Below the pieces are notes generated by a model that saw only the letters and a list, made by a program, of their open reading frames with translations, was not told the DNA's origin and searched no databases. This document shows, in pieces, positions 8,719 to 19,200 of a stretch of 64,000 nt of DNA; position 1 is the stretch's first letter, and each line of letters begins with the position of its first letter. The DNA lies in contig CAZVUM010000007.1 of the NCBI GenBank assembly GCA_964629575.1, forward strand, positions 43,828 through 107,827, given 5' to 3'. A program made the translations under genes and the position numbers. The stretch comes from JAYPWI01 sp964629575. GTDB taxonomy: Bacteria; Actinomycetota; Acidimicrobiia; Acidimicrobiales; Poriferisodalaceae.

Positions 8719-10667
8719 ACCTGCGTGGACTGCTCCTCTGACGTGGCCATGATCTCGAGGCGACCCGTCGGTCCCGCGACGATTCGGTTGATTCGAGTCG
8801 AGGCCGCCGTCAGGTCTGAACCCTCGATGGTCAGGTCGACCACGTCACCCTCGGCGAGGGTGAACGATGTCGGGCGATCGCCCTCGCGCAGCGTGGTGGC
8901 GCCGAGCGAGACGCAGCGCAGAATTTCGTCGAGAGCGTCCTCATCGACCTCGGTGAGCTGGAGCCCGAGACGCACCCTGCTGCCGTCCTGGTTGGGCAGC
9001 GAGCTCCGCACCACGCCGCGCACGGCGATCGACGTGTAGCTCAGATCGACCCCCAGGGTCACCTCGTCCTCAATGGCGACCGAACCAGTGGTGATCACGC
9101 CCGCCCCGCCGGCGCTCAGATCCACCACCCACGCAGCGCGACCATCGATGCTTCCGAAATAGTCCACCCCCACCCGGTGATGGGCACGCTCCTGGCGTCG
9201 TCGCACGAAGGCCCCGACGACGCGAAGGCTCACCCAGGCGGTCGAGAACCCCCAACCGAGGACGAGGAGGAGATCCCAACCCCCGAGACTCTGGAGCGGC
9301 CAGCCGAGCACGGCGTCGACGAGCCGCAGGCCGAGGAGGACCTCCAGAGCGATGACAAAGCCGAGCAGCGCTGGGAGATGGTGTACGACGTCCTCGTTCT
9401 CCGGATCGCCGGCCGGCACCCCGGCTCGGCGGCGATCGCGACGAAGTGTCTTCCACACGGCGCGAAGCCGGAGCTCGATCGACACCAGGTTGCGCGTGAC
9501 GGTGCTCCCGAGCGTCAGACAGCCATGTCCAGCGGCAAGGCGACCGAGCGACATCGACGCGATCCACCCAGCGAGGAGCGACACGCCGAGCGGCGTGGCC
9601 GCGAAGGGAGGAATTCCCTGCGTGAGAGCAATGAGGAGGCACACCCCCACGACGAGGTACGAGATGGCACCCAGGTGCGAGACGCCGAGATGCAGCTGGT
9701 GAAGCCGCTGCGACCGCGTGAGGCCGCGAGTGATCAGCGCAGAGTCGCGGCTCGCGAGCACCTGCAGCTGCCCCCGGGCGAGTCCCTGTCGCTGCACGAT
9801 GAACGAGGGCAGGTTGTGAGGTGCGAGCCCCGTGATCAGCGGTTCGTTGAGGTACCTGATGCGCCAGCCTGCAGCCTGCAGGCGCGAGGTCATGACGAGC
9901 TCGGCGGCATGGCTGTCGGTCGGGTAGCCGCCGGCGGCTTCCACGGCCGCTGTTCTCACGAGGGCGCCGCTTCCGGACCACGATGCTGCGCCGCGTGCGT
10001 CGGCCGCCGGTTCGACGACGTCGTACTGCCAGGACTCGTCGTGCCGGGTCCGCGAGCTGTGGATGACCGAGTCCACGTTGGCGTAGTCGCGCCCGAGCTG
10101 AACAGCGGCGACATCGTCCTCGAGGTACGGCAACGCGCGCCGGATCGAATCGGGCCGAGGGGTCTCGTCGCCCGCCAGGACCAGCACGAACGCCTCATCG
10201 ATCACGGTGAGGCCGTGCGCGATCGCACCAGAACGTCCGCCCGTCGGCGAGGCGCGCGTGATGTATCGAGCCCCATAGCGGGTCGCAAGATGTCGCAGAT
10301 CATCGCGGTCACCGTCGTCGAGCAGATGGATCGACGTCACCTCGGGGATCTCGAGGCATGCGAGCAGCGACGTGCGCACGGCCACCTCGCTCTCGTTGAA
10401 GGTGGTCACGAGGATTGCCACATCACCTTCGGGGTGGACACCGGCTCGTGGTCCGAGCTGGGCGGGCCACGCGACCCACACGTCGAGGGCGTAGATCACC
10501 AGCAGCAAGATCTCCGCCGCGGCAAGCGGGACGCTCAGCCACAGCGCGTCGGCGTGGGGCAGGCCGCCGATCCGCCAGAGGCAGTACGCGGCGCCGAGGA
10601 CCACACCACTCATCGCGACGAGATGACGCGATCGAGCCTGGACCTCCACGCGCACATCTTTCTCCAT
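8715..10667 (-). CDS. Cellulose-synthase-like family 2 glycosyltransferase with C-terminal PilZ domain
   Basis: About 650 residues with two N-terminal TM helices, a GT-A glycosyltransferase-2 domain (VTTFNESE, LLDDGDRDD), several TM helices, and a C-terminal PilZ domain. The PilZ c-di-GMP motifs are intact: RAHHR, then DLSAGGAG. The layout matches BcsA-type cellulose synthases. The catalytic motifs are unusual: the DxD site reads LAGDETPRP, the TED site reads AAELVMTS (catalytic Asp missing) and the QxxRW site reads QRQGLARG. The ATG at 10667 is preferred because a longer reading adds 32 Arg/Pro-rich residues reaching into the divergent lepB region. It may make or bind a polysaccharide under c-di-GMP control; activity is doubtful given the motif losses. 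Confidence 0.82.
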   Translation of the reverse strand: MEKDVRVEVQARSRHLVAMSGVVLGAAYCLWRIGGLPHADALWLSVPLAAAEILLLVIYALDVWVAWPAQLGPRAGVHPEGDVAILVTTFNESEVAVRTSLLACLEIPEVTSIHLLDDGDRDDLRHLATRYGARYITRASPTGGRSGAIAHGLTVIDEAFVLVLAGDETPRPDSIRRALPYLEDDVAAVQLGRDYANVDSVIHSSRTRHDESWQYDVVEPAADARGAASWSGSGALVRTAAVEAAGGYPTDSHAAELVMTSRLQAAGWRIRYLNEPLITGLAPHNLPSFIVQRQGLARGQLQVLASRDSALITRGLTRSQRLHQLHLGVSHLGAISYLVVGVCLLIALTQGIPPFAATPLGVSLLAGWIASMSLGRLAAGHGCLTLGSTVTRNLVSIELRLRAVWKTLRRDRRRAGVPAGDPENEDVVHHLPALLGFVIALEVLLGLRLVDAVLGWPLQSLGGWDLLLVLGWGFSTAWVSLRVVGAFVRRRQERAHHRVGVDYFGSIDGRAAWVVDLSAGGAGVITTGSVAIEDEVTLGVDLSYTSIAVRGVVRSSLPNQDGSRVRLGLQLTEVDEDALDEILRCVSLGATTLREGDRPTSFTLAEGDVVDLTIEGSDLTAASTRINRIVAGPTGRLEIMATSEEQSTQV

Positions 10668-10711
10668 GGGTTTCCCTGTCGACCGACCACACCGGTCCAG
10701 AAGGAGCTGAT

Positions 10712-11404
10712 GTGGCCGCCGGCGCGGTCGACACGACGGACATGACCGCTGTGCTCGAGGCACCCGCTTTGCAGAACGACCCTCGCTCGCGCCTCGCGAC
10801 CGAAGCGGGTTGGAACGGCTTCGAGACCGACGAGTTCCGATTCCCAGAACAGCCGCAGAGCGGCAAGACCCTTGCCCGGCGATCTGTGGAGCTGGGCGGG
10901 CTCGCAGTTCTCCTCCTGCTCGTCTCGCTGGGCCTGAAGAGCTTCGTGGTGGACACCTTCCGCGTGCCCTCAGAATCCATGTCCCCCACGGTCCAAGTGG
11001 GTGAACGCTTTGCGGTCAACCGGTTGGCGTACCGCTTCGACGCACCTGCTCACCGCGAGGTGGTCGTCTTCGAGCGACCCGCCTCCGCCCCGGTTGCCGA
11101 CGACCTACTCGTCAAGCGGATTGTCGCACTCGGCGGCGAGGTGGTCGAAGCGCGAGATGGCACGCTGCTCGTCAATGGCATCGCGGTCGACGAGAGCGAG
11201 GTCCCGCCGACTGTGACGACGGAGGACTTCGGACCAGTGAGCGTCCCGCTCGAGCATGTGTTCCTTCTCGGCGACAACCGCGGGGCATCGATCGACAGCC
11301 GGACCTTCGGTCCCGTGCCCGAGAGTCTGCTCGTCGGGCGCGCCCTGATTCGGATCTGGCCGCTCGATCGGGTTGGAGGCCTCGGCGCCTCTCAGGCCGA
11401 CTGA
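10712..11404 (+). CDS. lepB: Signal peptidase I
   Basis: A 230-residue type I signal peptidase. A single TM helix (about residues 65-85) precedes the catalytic serine in VPSESMSPTV. The catalytic lysine is in DDLLVKRIVALGGE, and box E is GDNRGASIDSRTFGPV. It cleaves signal peptides at the outer face of the membrane. The GTG start at 10712 has AAGGAG 5 bp upstream; a longer in-frame reading extends into the divergent gene and is rejected. The gene sits among genes for exported proteins: the giant repeat protein (convergent, overlapping its 3' end by 13 bp), the SGNH-PhoD fusion and the S8 protease. It may be a dedicated or general peptidase; whether other lepB copies exist cannot be seen. Confidence 0.95.
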   Translation: MAAGAVDTTDMTAVLEAPALQNDPRSRLATEAGWNGFETDEFRFPEQPQSGKTLARRSVELGGLAVLLLLVSLGLKSFVVDTFRVPSESMSPTVQVGERFAVNRLAYRFDAPAHREVVVFERPASAPVADDLLVKRIVALGGEVVEARDGTLLVNGIAVDESEVPPTVTTEDFGPVSVPLEHVFLLGDNRGASIDSRTFGPVPESLLVGRALIRIWPLDRVGGLGASQAD

Positions 11405-14400
11405 AGCGCTTCGGCCTCGTCGCGCTGACGACGCCGACGCGCAATCAGGGTCAGAGCCAGCGCCGCCCCCAAGAGCCCTCCGACGATGAGCCGATTGGCT
11501 GCGCCGGAGTCCTCCGCTATCGACCGGACTGTGAACGACCCTGCTGAAGCGGTGACAACCGCAACACTGGCTGCGTCGGTCTCCACGGCGTGGGCGACAT
11601 CCACCTCCAGGGCGAGTTCGACCCCGGGCTGGATCTCATCGATGGACACGCAGTCGTAGCCGGCGGTCCGTTCCGAGCACGTCCACCCGTCTGGGTCCTG
11701 GCCGAGGGTTGCACCCGACGCCAACTCGACAAAGACCGCCGCCCTGGCAGCACCGGTGCCCTCGTTGCCCACCATGAACGTCAGCACCTCACCCTGGACG
11801 ACGCCATCGTCGGAGATGTCCGCGGCCTGATCGAGGGTTTGGCCGTCGGCCTCGGCTGGTGATGCTGGAAGCCCTTGCGGTGCGGTGGTGGTCGTCTCGG
11901 ACTCCTCGGGCGTCGCGATCGACGTCTCCACCTGCGCCGAGCTGAATTCGCCACCGGGCTGTCCCCCGCTCGTGCCGGCCGGCGGCCCGGAGGTGCTTGG
12001 GCCGGTCGTGGCCGGCGCGGCCGTCGTGCTGGGTGCAGCCGTTGTGGACGGCACCGTGGTTGAGGGCGGCACCGTGGTTGAGGGCGGCACCGTGGTTGAG
12101 GGCGGCACCGTGGTTGAGGGCNNNNNNNNNNNNNNNNNNNNNNNNNNNNNNNNNNNNNNNNNNNNNNNNNNNNNNNNNNNNNNNNNNNNNNNNNNNNNNN
12201 NNNNNNNNNNNNNNNNNNNNNTGGTTGAGGGCGGCACCGTGGTTGAGGGCGGCACCGTGGTTGAGGGCGGCACCGTCGTAGTTGTGGTTGTGGACGGCAC
12301 CGTACTCGTGGGCGGCACCGTCGTAGTTGTGGTTGTGGACGGCACCGTACTCGTGGGCGGCACCGTCGTAGTTGTCGTTGTGGACGGCACCGTCGTCGTG
12401 GTCGTGGTGGTCGTGGTCGGAACCGGCGGCGGATCCAGGGTGATCGTGAGTGCGGCACCGTCCGTGTGCGTCCAGCGGACGATCTCGGTCTCGGATCCGA
12501 GCACTGCTCGGGCTTCGTAGTACTCCCCCACCACGAGCTGCCCCGTCGAGCTGGACCCAGTGTCGCTCGCGACAGTTCGCCAGCCGGAGGGCGTGTACAC
12601 GTCGATCCGTTCGACGGTGACCGGGTCTCCGTGTGAGTCGGCGACCCGGATCGACGCGCTCCCCGTCGGGAAGTCCAGCGTGATCGTCTGCGCGGACCGC
12701 ACATTGGTGACCGACTCCTCGAGCACCTCTCCGAGGTACGAGGCCCGAACCCGCACGCTCGTTCCGGGCGGAACAGACAGCGTGGGAGCCGCGGTACCCG
12801 ACACGTCCGTGACGGCGCGGCCACCCACCCAGATCTGAATGCGGTCGGGCGTGAGCGCGCCACCGCCTCCGGTGACCGACGTACTCACGGAGTAGGCGGT
12901 CACGCTGTGCTGGATGGATCCGGTCTCGGCCTGTTGAACGAACCGCGTCCGAGACCAACGGCCACCGAACTTGGACTGCACGTAGAACCTGCCGCCCACG
13001 GGCAAGCTGGTCAGGTCCACGCCTGTGGAGTCCGTCCCCACCGTCTGCCAGCCGCGCCCGGCCACGTAGAGCTGGATGGACTCCGCGATCGCCGGCGAAC
13101 CGTTCTGGTCGACGACATCGAAGCGGGTCGCACCGATCGGCACCGTCGCGACGAAATGGTTGGCCCCATCGGTGGTCGGCCGTGCGGTGACACGTGTCCA
13201 GCGACCGTTGTAGCGGGCGTAGAAGTAGTAGGTGTTGCCCACGAGCAGGTTCGACATGGATGGCCGCGTGGGATCGAGGTCCACCCAGCGACGCTCGGCA
13301 CCGTAGCCACGCACCCGATCGGGCGCGAGCGCGCTGCCGTTCTGATCCACCATGGCGAATGTGACATCACGGAGCTCGACGCCGAAGTCCACCGCTGTCG
13401 ACCCCGCCTCGGCGGTGAAGCGGACCTGCCGCCAACGGCCCTGTACGAGGACGCGTGCGTAGTAGCGGTTGCCGACCACGAGATCGTCGAGCTCCGCCGA
13501 GCTGGCGTCGGTCGCTATGTCGAACCAGCCGCGGCCTCCGATGTAGGCCTGCAGTCGGGTGGCCGCGATGGGCGTGCCATCGTCGTCGAGCACGCGCACC
13601 GTGGCTGAGGTGATCTCGTAGTCGATGGCCTGAAGCGTGGCGTCTGGGCCGGCGACGAAGCGCACCTGCTTCCACTGACCGTGATGGAGGGCGCGGAAAT
13701 AGTACGTGTTGCCGACCATGAGGCGGCTCATCGTCGCGCTCGACGCATCGGCGGCGATCTGCTCCCAGCGTCGGCTCGGACCGTAGCCCTGGATCTGCGA
13801 CACCCGAACCGGGCCGTCTGGCGCTCGGAGTTCGAGGCGAACGTCCACGAACTCGTAGCGCTGATCGTGCACCGAGCCGCCGCCCGCAGCCACGAAACGG
13901 GTCTGTTGCCATCTGCCCTGGACGAGGGCCCTGAAGTAGTAGGTGTTGCCGACGATGAGGCCGCTCATCTCGGCCGTCTGGGCCGAGGTGGCGATGTCCG
14001 TCCAGGTGCGATTGCCCCCGTACCCCTGAATCCGGTCGGCGGTCACCGGGTTGCCCTCGCCATCGAGGAGGCGATACGTGGCGCTCGTGGTCTCATATGC
14101 GTGGGAGAGGGTGTTCTCGCCGCTCACGACCACGAACCGGACCTGCTTCCACTGTCCGTGGTGAAGCGCACGGAAGTAGTACGTGTTGCCCACCACCAGC
14201 TGGGTCATCTCGGCCGAGGCTGCCGAGGTGGCGATGTCCGTCCAGGTGCGATTGCCCCCGTACCCCTGGATTCGGGTCACGATCACGGGGTTCCCGTCCT
14301 GGTCGGACAGGGCAAAGCTCGCGTCGGCGAACTCATAGGCGATCGATACTTCGGCCACGCCCGCGGCGGGCACCGCACGCACCTGCTTCCACTGACCGTG

Positions 14401-16103
14401 GACGAGGGCTCTGAAGTAGTACGTGTTGCCGTCCAGCAGCCCGGTCATCTCGGCCGCTGACGCGTCGGCCGCGACATCGGTCCACGTGCGATCCGCGCCG
14501 TATCCCTGGATACGTGTCGCCGTGACAGCAGAGCCGTTGGCGTCCACCAGGGTGACGCGGGCCGTCGCGTCGGCCGCATACGCGTGGCTGAGTTCGGTAC
14601 GAGACTCGTCCGTCGTGAACGGGACCTGCTTCCACTGCCCCTGATACAGCGCGCGGAAGTGGTACGTGTTGCCAAGGATCAGATCGGTCATCTCCGCCGA
14701 TGACGCATTCGTCGCCAGGTCTCGCCACACGCGGTCCCCGCCGTAGCCCTGGATTCGGGTCACCACAACGGGCTGTCCGGCGTTGTCGATGAGCGAGAAT
14801 CGAGCGCTCGCGCCCGTCGTGTACTCGATGGTCTCCGACGCCGTGCCGTCGATGGCGGTGAAGCGGACCTGCTTCCACTGGCCGTGGTGAAGGGCACGGA
14901 AGTGGTAGGTGTTGCCGACCACCAGGTCCTCGAGGCTCGCGGTCGCCGCACCGTTGGCGACGGTTCGCCATGTCCGATCCGCGCCGTACGCCTGGATCTG
15001 GGTCGCCTCGACCGGCTCCCCGTTCTGATCGACGAGCTGCAGGGTCGCGGACCCGAACGAGTACTCGATGCTGACCGTCTCGTCATCGCCCGAAGGAACG
15101 AACGAGACCTGCTTCCACTGACCGTGGTGGAGGGCCCTGGCGTACCTGGTGGCCCGCTTCCCATCCCGGTGACCTCGACGCTGCTGATGTCGCGGCCGAC
15201 GCTTCGCCACGCACCGTCGTGCACCTGGATCTCACTGACGGTGACTGCGCTGCCTGCCCCGTCGACGGTCCGAACGGTGACCACCGTGACCAGGTCGCTG
15301 AAGACGAGCGGGGTCGCTCCACCATCGACGGAGGTTCCGGTGGCCTCGACGCTGGTGCCGTCGTAGGTCGCTCGCAGCCGGTAGTCGGCGCCGTCCGGGA
15401 CGGAGATCGACGCTGACGAGGCGTCGTTCGCAATGACGACCCAGGCGTCGTCGATCCACTGTTCGATCGAGCTCGCCACGACCGGATCGCCGTCACCGTC
15501 GATCACCGCGACGGTGATCGCGAAGACGGCGGGAAGCGTGGTGGTGGTCGTCGATGTGGTGGAGGTCGTGCTGGTCGTGGACGTAGAGGATGTGCTCGTC
15601 GTGGGGCCATCCGGAGTCGTGGTGGTCGAGCCGTCGTTCGCCGACTCCACCTCCGGGTCCGTGGTGGTGGTGGTGGTGGTGGTGGTGGTGGTGGTGGTGG
15701 ATTCGTCGCTCACCCCAGTGGTTGTCGACGCGGTGGTCGTGGTCGAAGGGCTCGTTGTGGTCGAAGGGCTGGTCGTGGTGCTCGCCTCGGATCGTTCTCG
15801 ACCGTCCTCTTCTTTCTCGCTCGGGTCCCTCTCCTCTTCGTCCTTGTCCTCTGCGTCCTTGTCCTCTGCGTCCTTCTCGTCTTCGTCCTTCTCGTCTTCG
15901 TCCTGGTCGTCTTCGTCCTGGTCGTCGGACGAGCTCTCCACGAGTTCCGAGCTCGCCCCTGCGTCCCGAGCTGACAGCCCGGGGAGGAACCGCGGCGCCA
16001 CCGCGATGGTCACCAGAGCGAGCGCGACGAAGAAACTGACCTTTTGCTGCGCGCGTCGGGGTCGGCTCTCGCCCGCACGTCGCCATCGCTGGCCACCGAT
16101 CAT
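11392..16103 (-). CDS. Giant surface-anchored repeat protein (81-residue repeats; one apparent frameshift)
   Basis: Two reading frames join into one gene of about 1570 codons plus an unresolved gap. The N-terminus has basic residues and a hydrophobic export or anchor segment (VSFFVALALVTIAVAP). An acidic Asp/Glu/Lys stretch and Thr/Ser-rich linkers follow. Next come about ten tandem modules with period 81 residues (core RIQGYGGDRTW ... GNTYYFRALHHGQWKQV), two or three diverged modules, a Thr/Pro-rich stalk interrupted by 100 N, a C-terminal globular region, and a final TM helix with an Arg-rich tail. The frame breaks near 15160-15163: restoring one G to a GGG run keeps the module length exactly as in its neighbours, so one base is missing by error or mutation. 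Likely a cell-wall stalk or adhesin; no LPxTG is seen. Function unknown. Confidence 0.8.
12055..12290. repeat. 15-bp tandem repeat (Pro-Ser-Thr-Thr-Val units) with 100-N gap
   Basis: Perfect 15-bp units, GGCACCGTGGTTGAG on the plus strand, flank the N run at 12122-12221 on both sides. They encode PSTTV in the stalk of the surface protein on the minus strand. A further 45-bp repeat follows (CACCGTCGTAGTTGT at about 12271, 12316 and 12361). The gap lies inside the repeat, so the assembly could not resolve copy number and the real stalk length is unknown. Confidence 0.9.
12122..12221. other. Assembly gap (100 N)
   Basis: A run of exactly 100 N inside the stalk-encoding tandem repeat. The round number suggests a scaffolding filler, not a measured distance. 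Confidence 0.98.
13400..15130. repeat. Tandem 243-bp repeats encoding the 81-residue modules
   Basis: Modules recur every 243 bp, for example at the segments beginning near 14026, 14269 and 14512. Some neighbours are almost identical in DNA: the stretch around 13984-14030 matches 14225-14271 over more than 45 bp, with TCCAGGTGCGATTGCCCCCG in both. This indicates recent duplication or gene conversion. Modules toward the C-terminal side (below about 13400) are more diverged. Confidence 0.88.
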
Positions 16104-16270
16104 CGCTTTCCCGCTTTCCCGCTACCAAGCACCCGTTCGCAGCTCCGATCGGCATCTCGGCTGCGGCGTGTGAGGTTTGTGGCTCGACGTTCGCGAGCAA
16201 TCACGGCTGCGTGTGAGAGGCTGAAGTCCGGAACACCGGTCCTGCTGGTCGACCGCTCAGCGAAAACGGG

Positions 16271-19200
16271 GTGAGGACGTTGGGAGCAATCCGCAACTGG
16301 TGCTGCGTCCACCCGAGGTCGGTCCTCGCACTCGGCACGCTCGTCGGGGCGATTGGAGTCGTGATCCTCCTCGGCGCGGTGACCCAGACCGACTTTCCGA
16401 GCGCGGTGGCGCTGTCGGTTCTCGGCGCCTTCGTGGGCTCGGGCTCCCTGCTGCTGTTCCGCGAGATCTTTGCTCTCTGGTTCAGGGTCGAGGACAACCG
16501 CTTCGCCGGTCTCCTCGTCGGATTGGGGCTCGTGGCCGTCGGCGCTGCGTTCGTGTGGGCCGGCGTCGTCGGCGAACGCAGCTCAGCCGCCGCCCTGGGG
16601 GTGTTCGCAGCGATCCTCGGCGCGCTGGCGTTCAGCGTCCGACTCCGGGACAGCGCGGTCAACCACCCGTGGGTCTGGACGGTCGCCGGCCTCGCCCTGA
16701 TGCTCGTGGGAGGACTCCGCCTCGCGAACGACGAAGGGGCACTCGCCATCAACGCCGGCCTCTGGCTCGGGGGTCTCACTGCGTTCAAGCTCGGCTTTTT
16801 GCCGGTCGTCGATCTCCTCACACCTGACAACGGCGCACTGCTGCCCACCCCGAAGGCCCTGGCCAAGCGCCGAACTCGCCTGATTGTCGCCTTGGTTGCG
16901 TGCGGCGTCGCAACGGCGTGCGGCGCTCTGTTCGTGACGGTCGGAACCGCCGCGCCCCACCGTGGCCTGCTCCTGTTCGGCGCACTGACCTCGATCGCCG
17001 CGGTGTCCGGTCTCGGCCTGGCCGCCACCCGGCTCACCTTGCCGCCCGGTGCCTGGTGGCTCGTGTTCGTCGCCGGCGCGGTCGCCGTGATCGTGGCGGT
17101 GCCGTGGGTCGGTCTGACGTTCGATTGGCGGGGTCTCGCGCTCGTCGTCGCCGGGATCTTCGTTGTGGTCGGTGCGTGGTTCGTCTTCCGGGGGGAGGGA
17201 CTGGTGTTCCTCGTCCTCGCCGGGTTCGTTCTCGTCTGGGCGCTCGTCGAACGCAACGACGACACCATCCCGTCGCTTGCCGCCGACACGCCGGCGATCC
17301 TGGCGATCGGCGATTCATTCATCTCCGGCGAGGGCGCAGACACCTTCATCGAGGGCACCAACACCAAAGCCGCCGACGGCAACACGTGCCGTCGCGCCGC
17401 GACCAGCTACCCCTATCTCGTCGCCGCGGCGCAGAACCCGCCGATGCAGGCCATCTCACTCGCGTGCTCTGGAGCGGTCTCAGCCGAGATCCACAAGGAG
17501 CCCCAGAAGAGGAACGTCGACTCGACCATCGCTGGGTGGCTCCCCCAGCTCGACAGCCTGACGCACACCGACCCCGTGATCGTCGACCCGAGGGCCCGCG
17601 AGGCGGTCGAGGTCGTTCTCGTGAGCATCGGCGGCAACGACACGGGTTTCGAGACGATCGTGATGGCATGCCTGCTCCCGGCGAACTGCTCAGACCAGCG
17701 CGAGCGGTGGTTCGCGAAGGCCGAGTCGCTCGAAGGCCGCCTCGCCAGGACCTACCAGCGCATCGACCGGGCCACGGGTGATGCCCATGTGGTGGTCGTC
17801 CCCTATCCCCTCTTCGTGGACACCCGAGAGTGCGGCAACGTCGCGTCGGTCGAGGAGTTCGCATTCGTCGTCGAGTTCGTGGAGGTCCTCAACGCCACCA
17901 TCGCCCGCGCCGCTCGCACTGCAGGGGTGGTCGTGGCCGACACCTCGCGGGCCTTCGACGGACACTTCCAATGCGACCCCGAGCCGGCGGCGAACATGAT
18001 CGTGCTGGCCCCACCCGACGGCCCGATCAGCGCGCGGCTCGACCCTGGGGCCTGGGTACACGGCTCCATGCATCCCAACGCCGTTGGCCACCAGCGTCAA
18101 GCAGAGGTGCTCATCCCGCTCGTCGCGGCGCTGAGAGCTGGCGAGGATCCACAACCGTGGCTCGTCGACCTGCAGGCCGTGCCCGAGAGCGCGCTCGGGG
18201 TGCCCGCCGTCGAGCGGGCGATGCTTCTCGAGGACGCCCAGTCCCAGCTCACCGACCGTCGCTGGATCACCGAGCAGCTCTTCGCAGCCGCCCGGGCGCT
18301 CGCGGGACCCATCGCACTGCTGATCGGTGGCGGCATGTTGATGGCTCTCGCAGCAACAGGCCTCCGCTGGCGCTGGGCACGCTTCCTCGCTCCTCGACGC
18401 CCGAGCACACCGAACGCCGAGCTCGAAGATCGGCAGCTTCACCTGATCGCCCTGAGCGCCTGCCGGACATCGGTCGACGTGCTGTGCGTGGTACCAGGTA
18501 CCACAGCACCCCACGATGCCGCGGTGGTCGACGAAGACCGAACGCGGCTCGCGTCGCTCGACACATGGCGCTGTTTCGCCGGCGGCGAACACACTTTCCA
18601 TTGGGCCAAGACCACCGTGCCCAACCTCTCCCCCGATACGAGCCATGTGGTCCGGGCCATCGCCGACGAGCCGTTCGAGCCTTCGCCCACCGCAGTCGCG
18701 ACGACACTGCCTGCCGAGAGCACGACATCGCTGAGCCTGGTGGTCGGGTCGTGCTTCGACCGCGAGAACCAGCAGGCACGAGAGAACTTGGCGGCTGCGT
18801 ACCTGACCGCCGCCCCGCTCGACGAGCAACCCCGCCCGCTTCAGCTGTGGCTCGGCGACCAGGTGTACATCGACGCACCGTGGACCGAGGGGCTGCGGGT
18901 GGCCGATGCAGCTGAGCTCGTTGCCAGGAAGTACCTCGACACGTGGGAGATCGGCCGCCCCGTCGAGCGGGGCGGCACCATTCCCGTGGACAAGGCGATG
19001 CGCGACCCCGAGCAGGCGTTCGGCGCGGCGCTCCGCGGATCGAGCAACTTCTTCCTGCCCGACGACCACGAATTCTGGAACGGGTACCCCAAGCTCAGCT
19101 TCCTCACGCTCACCCTTCAGGCCGTCCGGCGGGCCATCAAGCTGGCGATCGGCTGGGTGAGGAAGGCAACGGCGCAGCACCCCACGAGCCACGGTCCCTT

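Noticed and set aside
12055..12372. A CRISPR array
   Set aside because: Repeat units are directly adjacent without unique spacers and encode a Thr/Pro stalk.
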